The notes under the pieces are model-generated. The model was given only the letters and a program-made list of their open reading frames with translations, had not been told where the DNA came from and ran no database searches. Position numbers and translations under genes: made by a program. From Longimicrobiales bacterium (GTDB taxonomy: Bacteria; Gemmatimonadota; Gemmatimonadetes; Longimicrobiales; Gaopeijiaceae), in NCBI GenBank assembly GCA_028822645.1, contig JAPKDG010000014.1:1-46038 (forward strand): 46,038 nucleotides of DNA, given 5' to 3'. Positions within the stretch are counted from its first letter, which is position 1. Each line of letters starts with the position of its first letter. Below, piece after piece: positions 26,199 through 34,751 of this stretch.

Positions 26199-26684
26199 TT
26201 AATTCCTCGGGAAAAGGATGACCTCTTTCATAGCTTCGATGTCTGAAACAAGCTCCATTTCGCCTCCTGGAAAACCATTCTGATCTAAGATATATGCCAT
26301 GATATCTAAATAAGTATTGGTAGACAGACCACCAGGATTATCTTCTGGCATATAGTAGACTATCTCCTCGTAGAGGTAACCCAATGAAGAACCACGCCAA
26401 TCTCTCTGAAAACTTCTCCCTCTAAATTCACTGGAGGAGTGACACGATAGACACGTTTCACGAAATGAGTCTTCACCTCTCTCAGACTGAGCCGGTGTGT
26501 AGAGTGAAATTGGCCCACTAGACTCTGGTTCTGGAGACTCCTCCTTTACCACAGGAGAAGAGTCATTCACCGGAGTTTCGCTTACACCAGAGGGGTATCT
26601 CCCGGGAGCCACTTCAGTCCCACTAGCACATCCAAACATGATTCCTACTGACATCAACAATAATTTAGCATTCAAGCTGTTCAT
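26199..26684 (-). CDS. Lipoprotein with a single c-type cytochrome domain
   Basis: The lipobox is at IMFGC, giving a lipidated Cys19. A Ser/Pro/Glu-rich linker (about 22-65) leads to a mono-haem cytochrome c domain with C78-x-x-C81-H82 (CLSCH). The likely axial methionine lies in YYMPEDNPGGLS, followed by YLDIMAYILDQNGFP, the C-terminal helix typical of such domains in marine bacteria. It probably carries electrons in the periplasm for a membrane-bound dehydrogenase. I chose ATG 26684, with AGAGGA 6 nt upstream; the frame extends 17 codons further but would add residues before the signal. Fifty codons shorter than many relatives but complete. Confidence 0.85.
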   Translation of the reverse strand: MNSLNAKLLLMSVGIMFGCASGTEVAPGRYPSGVSETPVNDSSPVVKEESPEPESSGPISLYTPAQSERGEDSFRETCLSCHSSSEFRGRSFQRDWRGSSLGYLYEEIVYYMPEDNPGGLSTNTYLDIMAYILDQNGFPGGEMELVSDIEAMKEVILFPRN

Positions 26685-26861
26685 CAAAATCCTCTGAAAC
26701 AGATCTAAACCAGTTAGACACAAAGAAATGTTCAATAATCACTATCTCTACTTGTAAAACCCAACTCGCTACACGTCTATAAATTGGCGAAACATATATC
26801 CTTTAATCAAGTCCCCTTTTAGGAGAGAACTTCTTGGGCAAGAGAGAGTTGGTGGGTGTAC

Positions 26862-27365
26862 TCATCCTATTTTTTCAAGTACCCACCTTTTGTAATCTTT
26901 TTCATTGACAACATAAGACCAGTGTAGAAGTGATTGCTGAATCCGTGGACTAACCGTCTCGCTTTGGATTATGTCACAGCCATGACTGTAGATTTTCTTG
27001 TAAATAATATTTCTCCATCTTCCCCTTGGTCCACAAAAAGCCTGCCATCTCTTGATCTGCCGTTCATCATCTGTATGTCTTCGACCGAGAAAATATTTAC
27101 AATACCATTCAAACCATCCCCTGGGATCATCTTGATGCATCCATCCTTTCGCTTCCCATTCTTCCTGGCTCTGGCCCGCTTTTATTCCAAAATAATTAAT
27201 GTCACTTTCATATTTTTCTGAGTGATACAACTTTTCGTCTAGATTTTCAAACCAAGTATCAGGAAAATCCCTATAATCGATCAACCTAGAAAAGTAAGTG
27301 CCCCCAAAAATACCACGAGATATCATCTCTTCCGGTGTTAACATCGGCTTGAATTCTATTTGCAT
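26862..27365 (-). CDS. Conserved hypothetical protein, aromatic-rich
   Basis: A 167-residue protein without signal peptide or membrane segment. It is very rich in Trp, Tyr and charged residues. The stretches FKPMLTPEEMISRGIFGGTYF, YFGIKAGQSQEEWEAKGW and DDPRGWFEWYCKYFLGRR look like those of an uncharacterised protein family I have seen in bacteria and algae, but I cannot give it a function. The internal WFEWYCKYFLGRR and QIKRWQAFCGPRGRW segments suggest a small folded domain that could bind nucleic acid or nucleotides, which is a guess. It lies alone between the cytochrome lipoprotein and the propeller protein, which is on the other strand. Confidence 0.75.
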   Translation of the reverse strand: MQIEFKPMLTPEEMISRGIFGGTYFSRLIDYRDFPDTWFENLDEKLYHSEKYESDINYFGIKAGQSQEEWEAKGWMHQDDPRGWFEWYCKYFLGRRHTDDERQIKRWQAFCGPRGRWRNIIYKKIYSHGCDIIQSETVSPRIQQSLLHWSYVVNEKDYKRWVLEKIG

Positions 27366-27554
27366 GTATGATATACGCTCAGGATTGTTTCAAATGACTG
27401 CAAGACCATGGTATCCTAATTCCAAGATAACAAGACTGTGAAAAAAACATGAACATCTTGACTAAAAATCCAACATATAAGCACTATAAAGCACTCAACT
27501 AGATCTAGTGTTAGATTAGAAGGAATTTAAGACCATTTTGACTAGGCGGAAATT

Positions 27555-29927
27555 GTGAGGCAATTGACCATTTTATGGATCAGCGTGATTGTGGGTGTGC
27601 ATATACCCACTACTGTGGCTGGACAAGGCTACGGACAATCTGTAGCGGTTAGTGATGATGAAATTTTTGTCGGAGAGTCTCTCAATGAAACATCGCCTGG
27701 ATACGTTTTTATTTACCGTAAAGACCATAATAATACCTGGTCAGAAGTCCAGCGTTTAGAAGCCTCTAACTCCAACGTTGGAGATCACTTCGGACGAGCT
27801 CTCGCCTTTGCTGGAGAGCACCTGCTGATTGGTGCGACCGCCCTAGAAACAATTTATGTATTTGCTAAAAATGAAGATGGCTTGTGGACAGAGCGACAAA
27901 ATCTTCAGGTAAGTGATTCCCAGGAAGGCGACTTTGTTGGACGAGTCAGTGCCTCGGATCCGAATCATGTTTTGATGAGTTCGCTAGCAAATTCCGAAGC
28001 TCGAGGAGCCGTGTATGTCTTCGAGAGGGACGAAGATACGGACCTTTGGAGTGAATCCGCAAAATTGATGGGGAGTGATACTGAACCAAATGATTTATTT
28101 GGATTTTCTCTTGCTATCGAGGACGGTGTAGTGTTAGTCGGAGCACCACGGCAAAACAATATTACTGGATCCGTATACACCTTCACTTTGGACCAAGACA
28201 CGGGTGATTGGATAGAAAAAAATAAACTCACTGGAGAGGGGACCACTCCCAACAGTGGATTTGGAGTCGCTGTAGCGTTAGATGGTGGACAAGCAATTGT
28301 TGGGGCGGCCACGCATGACCAAGGTATGGGTATCGCATATACTTTTAATTACGAAGAAGAATCCGGTGAATGGAATCCAGCATCTAGCCTCAAAGCTTTT
28401 GATGAAGGAAATCCCGGAACTCAATTCGGAACTAGTATTCAGATCAATGAAGAAGAAGTATGGCTTTCTGCCCCTGGAGCCTCCGACTTTCAAGGTCGTG
28501 TCTATAGTATGTCTCAGGATCAGACCACAGGAGATTGGATAGGAGCCAAGAAGCTGGGCCACCAGGATTTGATTCAAGGCGATCAATTCGGAGGTGCAAT
28601 CGCTGTGAAAGGAAACCTAGGTGCGATTGGTATCGTTGGAGCTGACTACCAGCTAGGGACTGTCGCGATTTATGAACGGATCGGAAGTGACTGGAACGAA
28701 GCAACAAGAGTTTTCAACGATTCAGACAACCTAAGTTCGATTACTGGAGCAGAAACCAGCTGTGAAGAAGGCTCTGCATCCGAATACACATGTAACGAAA
28801 TCGACATGCTCTCTTTTTTATCAGTTGAAGATGTTGGAGGAGCAAGAGGAGTTCAGCTCAACGATGTCTGGGGCTGGACGGACCCATCTTCAGGTCGAGA
28901 ATACGCCCTAGTTGGACGTTACGACGGAACTTCTTTTATAGATGTAACGGAGCCTTCTGATCCTCGATACTTGGGCAATCTCGCCATGACTGATGGTGCC
29001 AATGGTAACGTATGGAGAGATATCAAGGTCTACAAAGACCACGCATTTATAGTCGCCGATGGATCTGGACCTCACGGAATGCAAATTTTCGATCTGACAA
29101 AATTGAGAAAAGTCAGAAGTGAACCCCAAACATTCGAAGAAGATGCGCACTACAGTAGGATCGCAAGCGCTCACAATGTAGTGATCAATGAAGAAAGTGG
29201 ATTTGCTTACATAGTCGGAGTGAATGGAGGAGGTGAGACCTGTGGTGGCGGACTTCACATGGTGAACATCCAGGATCCACAAACACCTATTTTCTCTGGA
29301 TGTTTCCAGCACGCAAACACTGGCCGACAAAATACTGGGTACAGTCACGACGCCCAATGCGTCATCTACCAAGGTCCCGACACTGACTATACTGATCAAG
29401 AGATCTGCTTCAGTGCCAACGAGACTGCCCTTAGTATTTCTGACGTCAGTGATAAAGCCAATCCTATAGAACTCTCGATGGCGACGTACCCTAATGTCGC
29501 ATACACTCATCAGGGATGGCTGGACGAAGAACACCAATATTTTTACATGAATGACGAACTGGATGAGGTCGGAGGAAATGTGGACCGCACTCGTACTTTA
29601 GTATGGGATGTCACTGATCTAGAAGACCCAGTGCTGGCCTTAGAACACTTCGCTGACAATGCAGCTTCCGACCACAATTTATACATCCAAGGTGACTTGA
29701 TGTATCAATCCAACTATGTCAGTGGACTTAGAATACTGGACATTTCTGACAGGGAAAACCCTGAAGAAATAGGATTTTTTGATACCGTCCCCTGGACACC
29801 AGATGCGCCTGGTTTTGACGGTTCGTGGAGTAACTATCCTTTCTTTTCAAGCGGGATAATTATCGTGAATAGCGGAAAGGAAGGAATGTTCATTCTACGA
29901 AAAAATGAACGCAACTTAATACCTTAG
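27555..29927 (+). CDS. Exported two-propeller protein: seven FG-GAP-like repeats plus choice-of-anchor-B (LVIVD) domain
   Basis: A signal peptide (MRQLTILWISVIVG...TVAGQ) is followed by seven repeats of about 50 residues, each with a core like FGRALAFAGEHLLIGA, LFGFSLAIEDGVVLVGA or QFGGAIAVKGNLG, together likely one seven-bladed beta-propeller (residues about 25-390). The C-terminal half has LVIVD/choice-of-anchor-B features: YDGTSFIDVTEPSDPRYLGN, GMQIFDLTKLR, SIAHN-like SAHNVVINEESG and YVSGLRILDISDRENPEEIG. Family members are secreted or surface proteins of unknown role. The start is GTG 27555. The end overlaps the convergent peroxiredoxin gene by 4 nt. Confidence 0.85.
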   Translation: MRQLTILWISVIVGVHIPTTVAGQGYGQSVAVSDDEIFVGESLNETSPGYVFIYRKDHNNTWSEVQRLEASNSNVGDHFGRALAFAGEHLLIGATALETIYVFAKNEDGLWTERQNLQVSDSQEGDFVGRVSASDPNHVLMSSLANSEARGAVYVFERDEDTDLWSESAKLMGSDTEPNDLFGFSLAIEDGVVLVGAPRQNNITGSVYTFTLDQDTGDWIEKNKLTGEGTTPNSGFGVAVALDGGQAIVGAATHDQGMGIAYTFNYEEESGEWNPASSLKAFDEGNPGTQFGTSIQINEEEVWLSAPGASDFQGRVYSMSQDQTTGDWIGAKKLGHQDLIQGDQFGGAIAVKGNLGAIGIVGADYQLGTVAIYERIGSDWNEATRVFNDSDNLSSITGAETSCEEGSASEYTCNEIDMLSFLSVEDVGGARGVQLNDVWGWTDPSSGREYALVGRYDGTSFIDVTEPSDPRYLGNLAMTDGANGNVWRDIKVYKDHAFIVADGSGPHGMQIFDLTKLRKVRSEPQTFEEDAHYSRIASAHNVVINEESGFAYIVGVNGGGETCGGGLHMVNIQDPQTPIFSGCFQHANTGRQNTGYSHDAQCVIYQGPDTDYTDQEICFSANETALSISDVSDKANPIELSMATYPNVAYTHQGWLDEEHQYFYMNDELDEVGGNVDRTRTLVWDVTDLEDPVLALEHFADNAASDHNLYIQGDLMYQSNYVSGLRILDISDRENPEEIGFFDTVPWTPDAPGFDGSWSNYPFFSSGIIIVNSGKEGMFILRKNERNLIP

Positions 29928-30568
29928 AGGCCCACGAGCGTTTCAAGTAACTCATTAGGGTCTGGTCTAGTTGTGTAATCAGGATCTCCTGAGGCATATA
30001 GGATCACTCGGTCAGAGCCAACAATAAAATTGGCTGGGACTGGTAGAGTCCAGGAGTCGTCACCGTTCCATGCTAACAAATCAATACCCTTTTCTCGGTA
30101 AAATGATTTGAGATACTCAGGCATCTCAAAAGCGACCCCATAACTTTTAGCGATGTTATTTCTCGGGTCAGTAAGGATTTCAAAACTCAAGTCGTAACGC
30201 TTGAGATTAGATTCAATACGTGAAGAAATCTGTGGAGTAATACTTATAAGAGTAGCACCTTTATTTCTTATGTCTGGAAGAATTTTCTGGAGAGCTACCT
30301 GCTCAGCGCAACAGTAAGGTCACCATCTGCCCCGATAAAAACTAATAACGACAGGACCTTGATCTATCAAATTGGTCAAACTGATTGGGTTTCCTTTGGC
30401 ATTTGAAGCTTCGAAAGCTGGAGCTATCTCTCCAACTTTAGCAAATTTTTCCACGATACCAGATTTACGAAGTTCTTCTATCGATCTTTCCGCTGCCGCT
30501 AAGAAATCAGGACCGAGCCTCGAAGGTGCATTTCTTTTTATTTCCTGCAGAGTTTCCTCAAGGACCAT
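29924..30568 (-). CDS. Selenocysteine-containing peroxiredoxin-like protein (AhpC/TSA family), TGA read as Sec83
   Basis: The frame from ATG 30568 reads 82 codons to a TGA (30322-30320), then stays open another 131 codons in the same frame to a TAA. Both halves match one family: KVGEIAPAFEASNAKGNPIS and VVISFYRGRW before the TGA; PYCCAEQ, the KGATLISITPQ strand, LAWNGDDSWTLPVPANFIV and DPDYTTRPDPNELLETL after it. The whole is 214 residues, the usual length of peroxiredoxin-like AhpC/TSA proteins whose catalytic motif is RGRWCPYC. The TGA replaces exactly that catalytic Cys, giving UxxC (U83, C86). A SECIS-like hairpin follows at once. It likely reduces peroxides or disulfides in the cytoplasm. 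A simple nonsense mutation is the alternative. Confidence 0.82.
30287..30322 (-). promoter_or_regulatory. Candidate bacterial SECIS element after the in-frame TGA
   Basis: On the - strand, 15 nt after the TGA a stem GAGC/GCTC encloses the loop AGGTA (30296-30300); CTG (30312-30314) and CAG (30287-30289) can close an outer stem. The loop starts 20 nt after the TGA and has G at its second position, within the known bacterial range of 16-37 nt. The E. coli fdhF SECIS has the loop AGGUCU on a short stem at nearly the same distance, and SelB contacts its G residues. The upper stem is only 4 bp, so folding should be checked. Confidence 0.6.
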
Positions 30569-30673
30569 AGTGTCTATTCCCTCTACAAAGCTTATATTGT
30601 GTCCTGGAAGGCCAGTAAGTTAGCTATCCTGAAAGCTTGTGCATAGTAGCAACTCAAACCCACCAGAGAGCAT

Positions 30674-32266
30674 ATGAACTCAAGAAACAATATTCCCCTG
30701 CCGCTTTTATTGATTATCAGCCTGTCTTTCACACTCAGTTGTGTAGAAAGAGATTCTCGTGCAGGCAACCCACAATTGAGGGGAATGTTGTTCGATTCAA
30801 TCATGACTCTGACAATGAATAGAGAAGCATTCTCTCCCATCAAGAATCTGCATTGGGGGATGGATCCTCTGGATGCAATGGAAAGTTACCGCGACGAAGT
30901 AATCAATGCTGACACTGAAGAAAAACTTTTCTATGCACTTGAGAAAGTCAGTAATGCAAGGAATGACAGACATCTAGACATTTCTCTTGTGGAGAATGGA
31001 ATACGACTCAAAGAATCTTCTGGCATCGACGGAGGTGAAGGGACCGTCTATTCAACACCTTTGAAGATTTTACCCGACTATAGTGATCCGTCCGTCTATT
31101 TCGTGAGTGACCTATCAGGAAACCAGAGCCATTTTTCTTCTGGAACTGTTGCTCCTGGAGAACGGATTATAGCCGTTAATCACATGCCCATAGAGCAGTA
31201 CGAAAAATCCGTCCGTCCTTACCATCCATCTTCTTATAGACCCAACTTTCGATGGCGGATGGCGGAAGGCATGACTGTAAAGACAGCGAACTTGCCCCCA
31301 ATTTTCTATGGAGACCACTTGGTCTTGGAACTCGAAAAATTGGATGGATCTTCACACACCGTGCAACTCCCATATCTCCATCCAGACTCTATCCCTTGGC
31401 AAAATATCTCTGAGCCACAGTATCCTGGGTTCAAGCTAGAACACTCCACTCCCACGTACGACCTATATCTCCCTTTGGAAGACCAAGGAACTGTTGTCCT
31501 CACTTGGTATGGTTTCAGGGATACTATGATTGCTGATGTAGATCAATTGATGGAAATGGCCCAGGACAATAGCTGGCTAGATTTCGATATAATCATCGAT
31601 GGGACTCGTAGCAGAGGAGGTTCAGCCGGTGCTTACGCTATGCAACGATTCAGTCCCAAACCCTTCAAAACTACCTTTGGAAATATACGTATCAGTGATG
31701 TGATCCCTATTTTCACACAGAACAAACGCTCGCAGGTACAATCAGGAGGAAGTCTTGATTCTGGAGTTCCAGAAGCTATGGATGATGGTACCTGGCTGAT
31801 GGACTGGCTAGACAATGAAGTTGCAGATTCCCTTAATAGTGGAGCTACTTACAGTAACTCTGTCCCTTTCAAACTAGCTCATGCGCCCAAAGATTCTGAC
31901 GGAATATTACTGCCCGCAACCCAACATTTTCGCGGTCGCATGGTCGCATTCTTTGTTCCGAGAAGAGGATCCCACTTAGATCAGTTTGCGGCCATAATCA
32001 AGGATAACTCCATTGGTCATATCATCGGGATGACAGCGGGAGGATACAGTAACACTTGGGAGTGGGAAGAGACGATCGGATTCCCGGGCACAGACCAACC
32101 TGTCATTCGATTCATGTGGGATATTGGACACACGATTAGACCTAACGGCGACATCCTGGAAGGCAACCCTGCACTTCCTGATGAGTTATTTATACTTACA
32201 CGGCAGAACTTTGACACCTACTATAAGGAACTCCTACAAAAGGCTTTAGAGTACTTAAATGGTTGA
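30674..32266 (+). CDS. Lipoprotein distantly like S41 (tail-specific protease) family
   Basis: The signal ends in a lipobox at FTLSC (Cys23), so this 530-residue protein is lipid-anchored. A helical N-terminal region with a NARNDRH segment precedes a PDZ-like piece (GTVAPGERIIAVNHMPIEQY). The C-terminal half has DFDIIIDGTRSRGGSAGAYAMQ, resembling the S41 strand with its Asn/Gly-rich turn (VDLRxNxGG), and IIGMTAGGYSNTWEWEET, where S41 proteases carry the nucleophile Ser in a GxxTxG context. The clear Ser/Lys pair is not obvious, so it may be an inactive or divergent member. It overlaps the symporter start by 8 nt and probably heads a three-gene operon. GAGAG precedes the ATG. Confidence 0.65.
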   Translation: MNSRNNIPLPLLLIISLSFTLSCVERDSRAGNPQLRGMLFDSIMTLTMNREAFSPIKNLHWGMDPLDAMESYRDEVINADTEEKLFYALEKVSNARNDRHLDISLVENGIRLKESSGIDGGEGTVYSTPLKILPDYSDPSVYFVSDLSGNQSHFSSGTVAPGERIIAVNHMPIEQYEKSVRPYHPSSYRPNFRWRMAEGMTVKTANLPPIFYGDHLVLELEKLDGSSHTVQLPYLHPDSIPWQNISEPQYPGFKLEHSTPTYDLYLPLEDQGTVVLTWYGFRDTMIADVDQLMEMAQDNSWLDFDIIIDGTRSRGGSAGAYAMQRFSPKPFKTTFGNIRISDVIPIFTQNKRSQVQSGGSLDSGVPEAMDDGTWLMDWLDNEVADSLNSGATYSNSVPFKLAHAPKDSDGILLPATQHFRGRMVAFFVPRRGSHLDQFAAIIKDNSIGHIIGMTAGGYSNTWEWEETIGFPGTDQPVIRFMWDIGHTIRPNGDILEGNPALPDELFILTRQNFDTYYKELLQKALEYLNG

Positions 32267-33539
32267 ACTGTATCCGAATAAAAAACCCAACAAAGTCGGA
32301 ATATTTTCTGCAGCCTATAATCATTATAGAAATCTATCATTAGGAGGGCAGATACTTTGCTTTATGATCTTAGGCGGAGTTGGAGGACTCATAATCGGAG
32401 AGCCTGCTAAGGCCCTACAACCCCTCGGAGACTTATTCATCAAGCTTCTGATAATGGCAGCAGTCCCCTTGATATTCTTTAATCTATTAGCCGGCATGAC
32501 TGGACTGGCCGACTTCAAAGCATTCAAACGGCTACTACTCAGTATTTTCGTTTTCTATGGAACAACCACAATCCTGGCAATGATAACTGGACTCTTTGTA
32601 ATGTCATTAGTTAAGCCTGGACTAGGGATGGACTTAACCCAAGACATCGGCTCAACCGTAGACGAAATCCCTAGTATCATCGATATCTTGGTCGGCCTCT
32701 TCCCTGAAAATATTTTTGCGGCATTCGCTTCTGGCAATGTTTCTCAAATTGTCATGTTCTCAATTTTTCTCGGTATCGCAGCCATTTTATTGCCAGAAAA
32801 GAGACGTAAGACTCTGTCTGAAGGATTCGTGTTGGTGGCTGAACTACTGCGAATGTTAGTTAATGTCATAATGCGTTTTGGACCTCTAGGTATTGGAGCT
32901 CTAGCAGCAGCTACCCTTGGTCAATATGGCTCGCAAATCTTTGGCCCACTCTCACTTTTTATCCTAGGAATCTGGGTGGCTATGTTACTCATGGCATTCA
33001 TTTACTTAGTACTGTTAAAAATATTTAGCGAGCATCCCCCATTAAATTTCTTGGGAAACACTATTCCCCTTTGGGCGACGACAGCTTCTACCTGTAGCAG
33101 TCTTGCCAGTCTTACAGTAGCGTTTGAAATGGCTGAAGAAAAACTGAAAATACCTCACGATATCTATTCTTTCACCTTGCCCCTAGGAGCGCAATTAAAT
33201 AAAGACGGTACCGCCATCATCCTAGGAGGGACTCTCCTTTTTACGGCCCAAGCTGCTGGAATAGAACTCACGCTTCCAACTCTATTTCCCATTCTGATAA
33301 TGGGAACAGTGTTGTCTATGGGGTCGGGAGGAATCCCAGGGGGTGGAGTGGTAGTATCCCTTGTATTCATCCAAGCATTCGGACTGCCCCTTGAGGTCGC
33401 AGCTATGGTGACCGGTATCTATCGCCTCCTAGATATGGCAAGTACAACAGTAAACGTTATGGGAGACATGGTGGGAACCTGTATTATCTCTCATTCCGAA
33501 CGCAACTCCTTTACTACAAGAGAAAAATATGACTTCTAG
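32259..33539 (+). CDS. Dicarboxylate/amino acid:cation symporter (DAACS/GltP family)
   Basis: Membrane protein of 426 residues with the glutamate-transporter homologue fold (PF00375). It has the HP1 serine-rich motif TTASTCSSLASLTVAFEMAEE, the TM7 segment LPLGAQLNKDGTAI (NMDGT in other members), the HP2 motif MGSGGIPGGGVV and the TM8 segment GIYRLLDMASTTVNVMGDMV. These line the substrate and sodium sites. It imports glutamate, aspartate, C4-dicarboxylates or neutral amino acids with Na+ or H+. TM8 has Tyr-Arg where acidic-amino-acid carriers have Asp, so the substrate should not be assumed. It overlaps both neighbours (8 and 11 nt), so the three genes are coupled. Confidence 0.92.
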   Translation: MVELYPNKKPNKVGIFSAAYNHYRNLSLGGQILCFMILGGVGGLIIGEPAKALQPLGDLFIKLLIMAAVPLIFFNLLAGMTGLADFKAFKRLLLSIFVFYGTTTILAMITGLFVMSLVKPGLGMDLTQDIGSTVDEIPSIIDILVGLFPENIFAAFASGNVSQIVMFSIFLGIAAILLPEKRRKTLSEGFVLVAELLRMLVNVIMRFGPLGIGALAAATLGQYGSQIFGPLSLFILGIWVAMLLMAFIYLVLLKIFSEHPPLNFLGNTIPLWATTASTCSSLASLTVAFEMAEEKLKIPHDIYSFTLPLGAQLNKDGTAIILGGTLLFTAQAAGIELTLPTLFPILIMGTVLSMGSGGIPGGGVVVSLVFIQAFGLPLEVAAMVTGIYRLLDMASTTVNVMGDMVGTCIISHSERNSFTTREKYDF

Positions 33540-34713
33540 TAGCCTTTCAGATTTCAGAAAGCACTTCCCTGCTTTATCTAAGGGAATTTTTACTAACGTA
33601 GCCCAAAGAGGACTTATCCCTGTTCCAGTACATGATTCAATTGTTAAGTACCTATCTAGTCGGACCGACCTTACTTGGGATAAAGAAGAAGCTTTTAACA
33701 TGGTCGAAGACACGAGAAGCGCATTCGCATCTTTTATTAACGCCACTCCTTCTGAAGTAGCTTTCACCAAGAACGTTTCAGAAGGGATTAATATGATCGC
33801 TGGAGCAATTTCTTGGGAACGGGGAGACAAGGTCATTTTGTGCCCAGACTTAGAACACCCTGCAAATGTTTTACCTTGGTATAACGTCTGTAAGCTCCAC
33901 GGAGTCGAAATCAAAGCTGTCAAAGCTTCAGGAGGACTGTTCGATTTAGATAGAATAGCTTCATCTATAGATGACCGAACCAAAGTAATCTCAGTGTCCA
34001 CAGTGAGTTTCTCACCAGGATTTGTCACTGACGTAAGTGGGCTAGCCAACATCTGTAAACAGCGTGGAGTTCGCCTCGTTGTCGATGCTGCACAATCTGT
34101 TGGCATCTTGGACACACACGTTCGTCAACTCAAAGTAGACGCATTAGCCGTTGCTACACAAAAAGGTCTGCTATCTTGTTACGGATCTGGATTTCTTTAT
34201 TGTTCCTCCGATTTCTCCGAAGAATTACAACCTGCCACTCTCGCTCGCTTTAGTGTCGCGAATGAAGAAGGTAGCCACGAAACCACCTTGACTGACCAAC
34301 AATTTCATTATGCTCTCGGGGCTCGGAGATTTGATGGTGGCAATTACAACTATCTAGGTATTACTGGAGCTAGAGCCGCTCTAAAATTACTTTCTGACAT
34401 TGGCACACCAATAATCGAAGAACATGTGCGAAAACTTTCATTTAGACTCGCCAACGGATTCCTGGAAATCGGATTACCTGTGTGTGGAGGAGCGCCTGGG
34501 AACCACTTGGGACACATCGTCGCCGTAGGCGTAAGTGGAGGAGGCCGACATTATACGGCAGAAGATCCTGCGATGAATATTCTACATGACCGACTTGTAG
34601 AAAATGGAGTTCATCTCTCTATCAGGAGAGGAGTTCTGCGATTCTCACTACACGGTTACAACAATATCGATGATATCGACCAAATCATCGATATAGCATC
34701 CTCAACTCAATAA
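33529..34713 (+). CDS. PLP-dependent aminotransferase class V family enzyme
   Basis: A 394-residue fold type I PLP enzyme (PF00266; cysteine desulfurase, selenocysteine lyase and isopenicillin-N epimerase-like). The motif FTKNVSEGINMIA binds the cofactor phosphate, LVVDAAQSVGI has the PLP-binding Asp and Gln, and the Schiff-base lysine is K212 in VATQKGLLSCYGSGF. The C-terminal segment ends with RRGVLRFSLHGYNNIDDI, as in kynureninase/epimerase-like members. The reaction may be an amino-acid lyase, desulfurase, transaminase or epimerase; sequence alone does not decide. The ATG lies in the end of the symporter gene (11-nt overlap), so it probably acts on the imported amino acid. Confidence 0.85.
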   Translation: MTSSSLSDFRKHFPALSKGIFTNVAQRGLIPVPVHDSIVKYLSSRTDLTWDKEEAFNMVEDTRSAFASFINATPSEVAFTKNVSEGINMIAGAISWERGDKVILCPDLEHPANVLPWYNVCKLHGVEIKAVKASGGLFDLDRIASSIDDRTKVISVSTVSFSPGFVTDVSGLANICKQRGVRLVVDAAQSVGILDTHVRQLKVDALAVATQKGLLSCYGSGFLYCSSDFSEELQPATLARFSVANEEGSHETTLTDQQFHYALGARRFDGGNYNYLGITGARAALKLLSDIGTPIIEEHVRKLSFRLANGFLEIGLPVCGGAPGNHLGHIVAVGVSGGGRHYTAEDPAMNILHDRLVENGVHLSIRRGVLRFSLHGYNNIDDIDQIIDIASSTQ

Positions 34714-34751
34714 ATCTCTTTATACCTTCACCTGCCAAGTACGCCTGATAA

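Noticed and set aside
27458-27490. Possible promoter TTGACT...TATAAA before the two-propeller gene
   Set aside because: The spacer is 21 nt, too long for a standard sigma-70 promoter, so it was not listed.
28908-29537. A 209-codon - strand ORF inside the two-propeller gene
   Set aside because: It is antisense to a well supported gene, and its translation shows no recognisable domain or motif.
29924-30190. Downstream half of the peroxiredoxin gene as an independent 88-aa gene, and the TGA as a normal stop
   Set aside because: It would begin in mid-domain at a TTG without a ribosome site, and the codons between it and the TGA are open and homologous to the family in the same frame.
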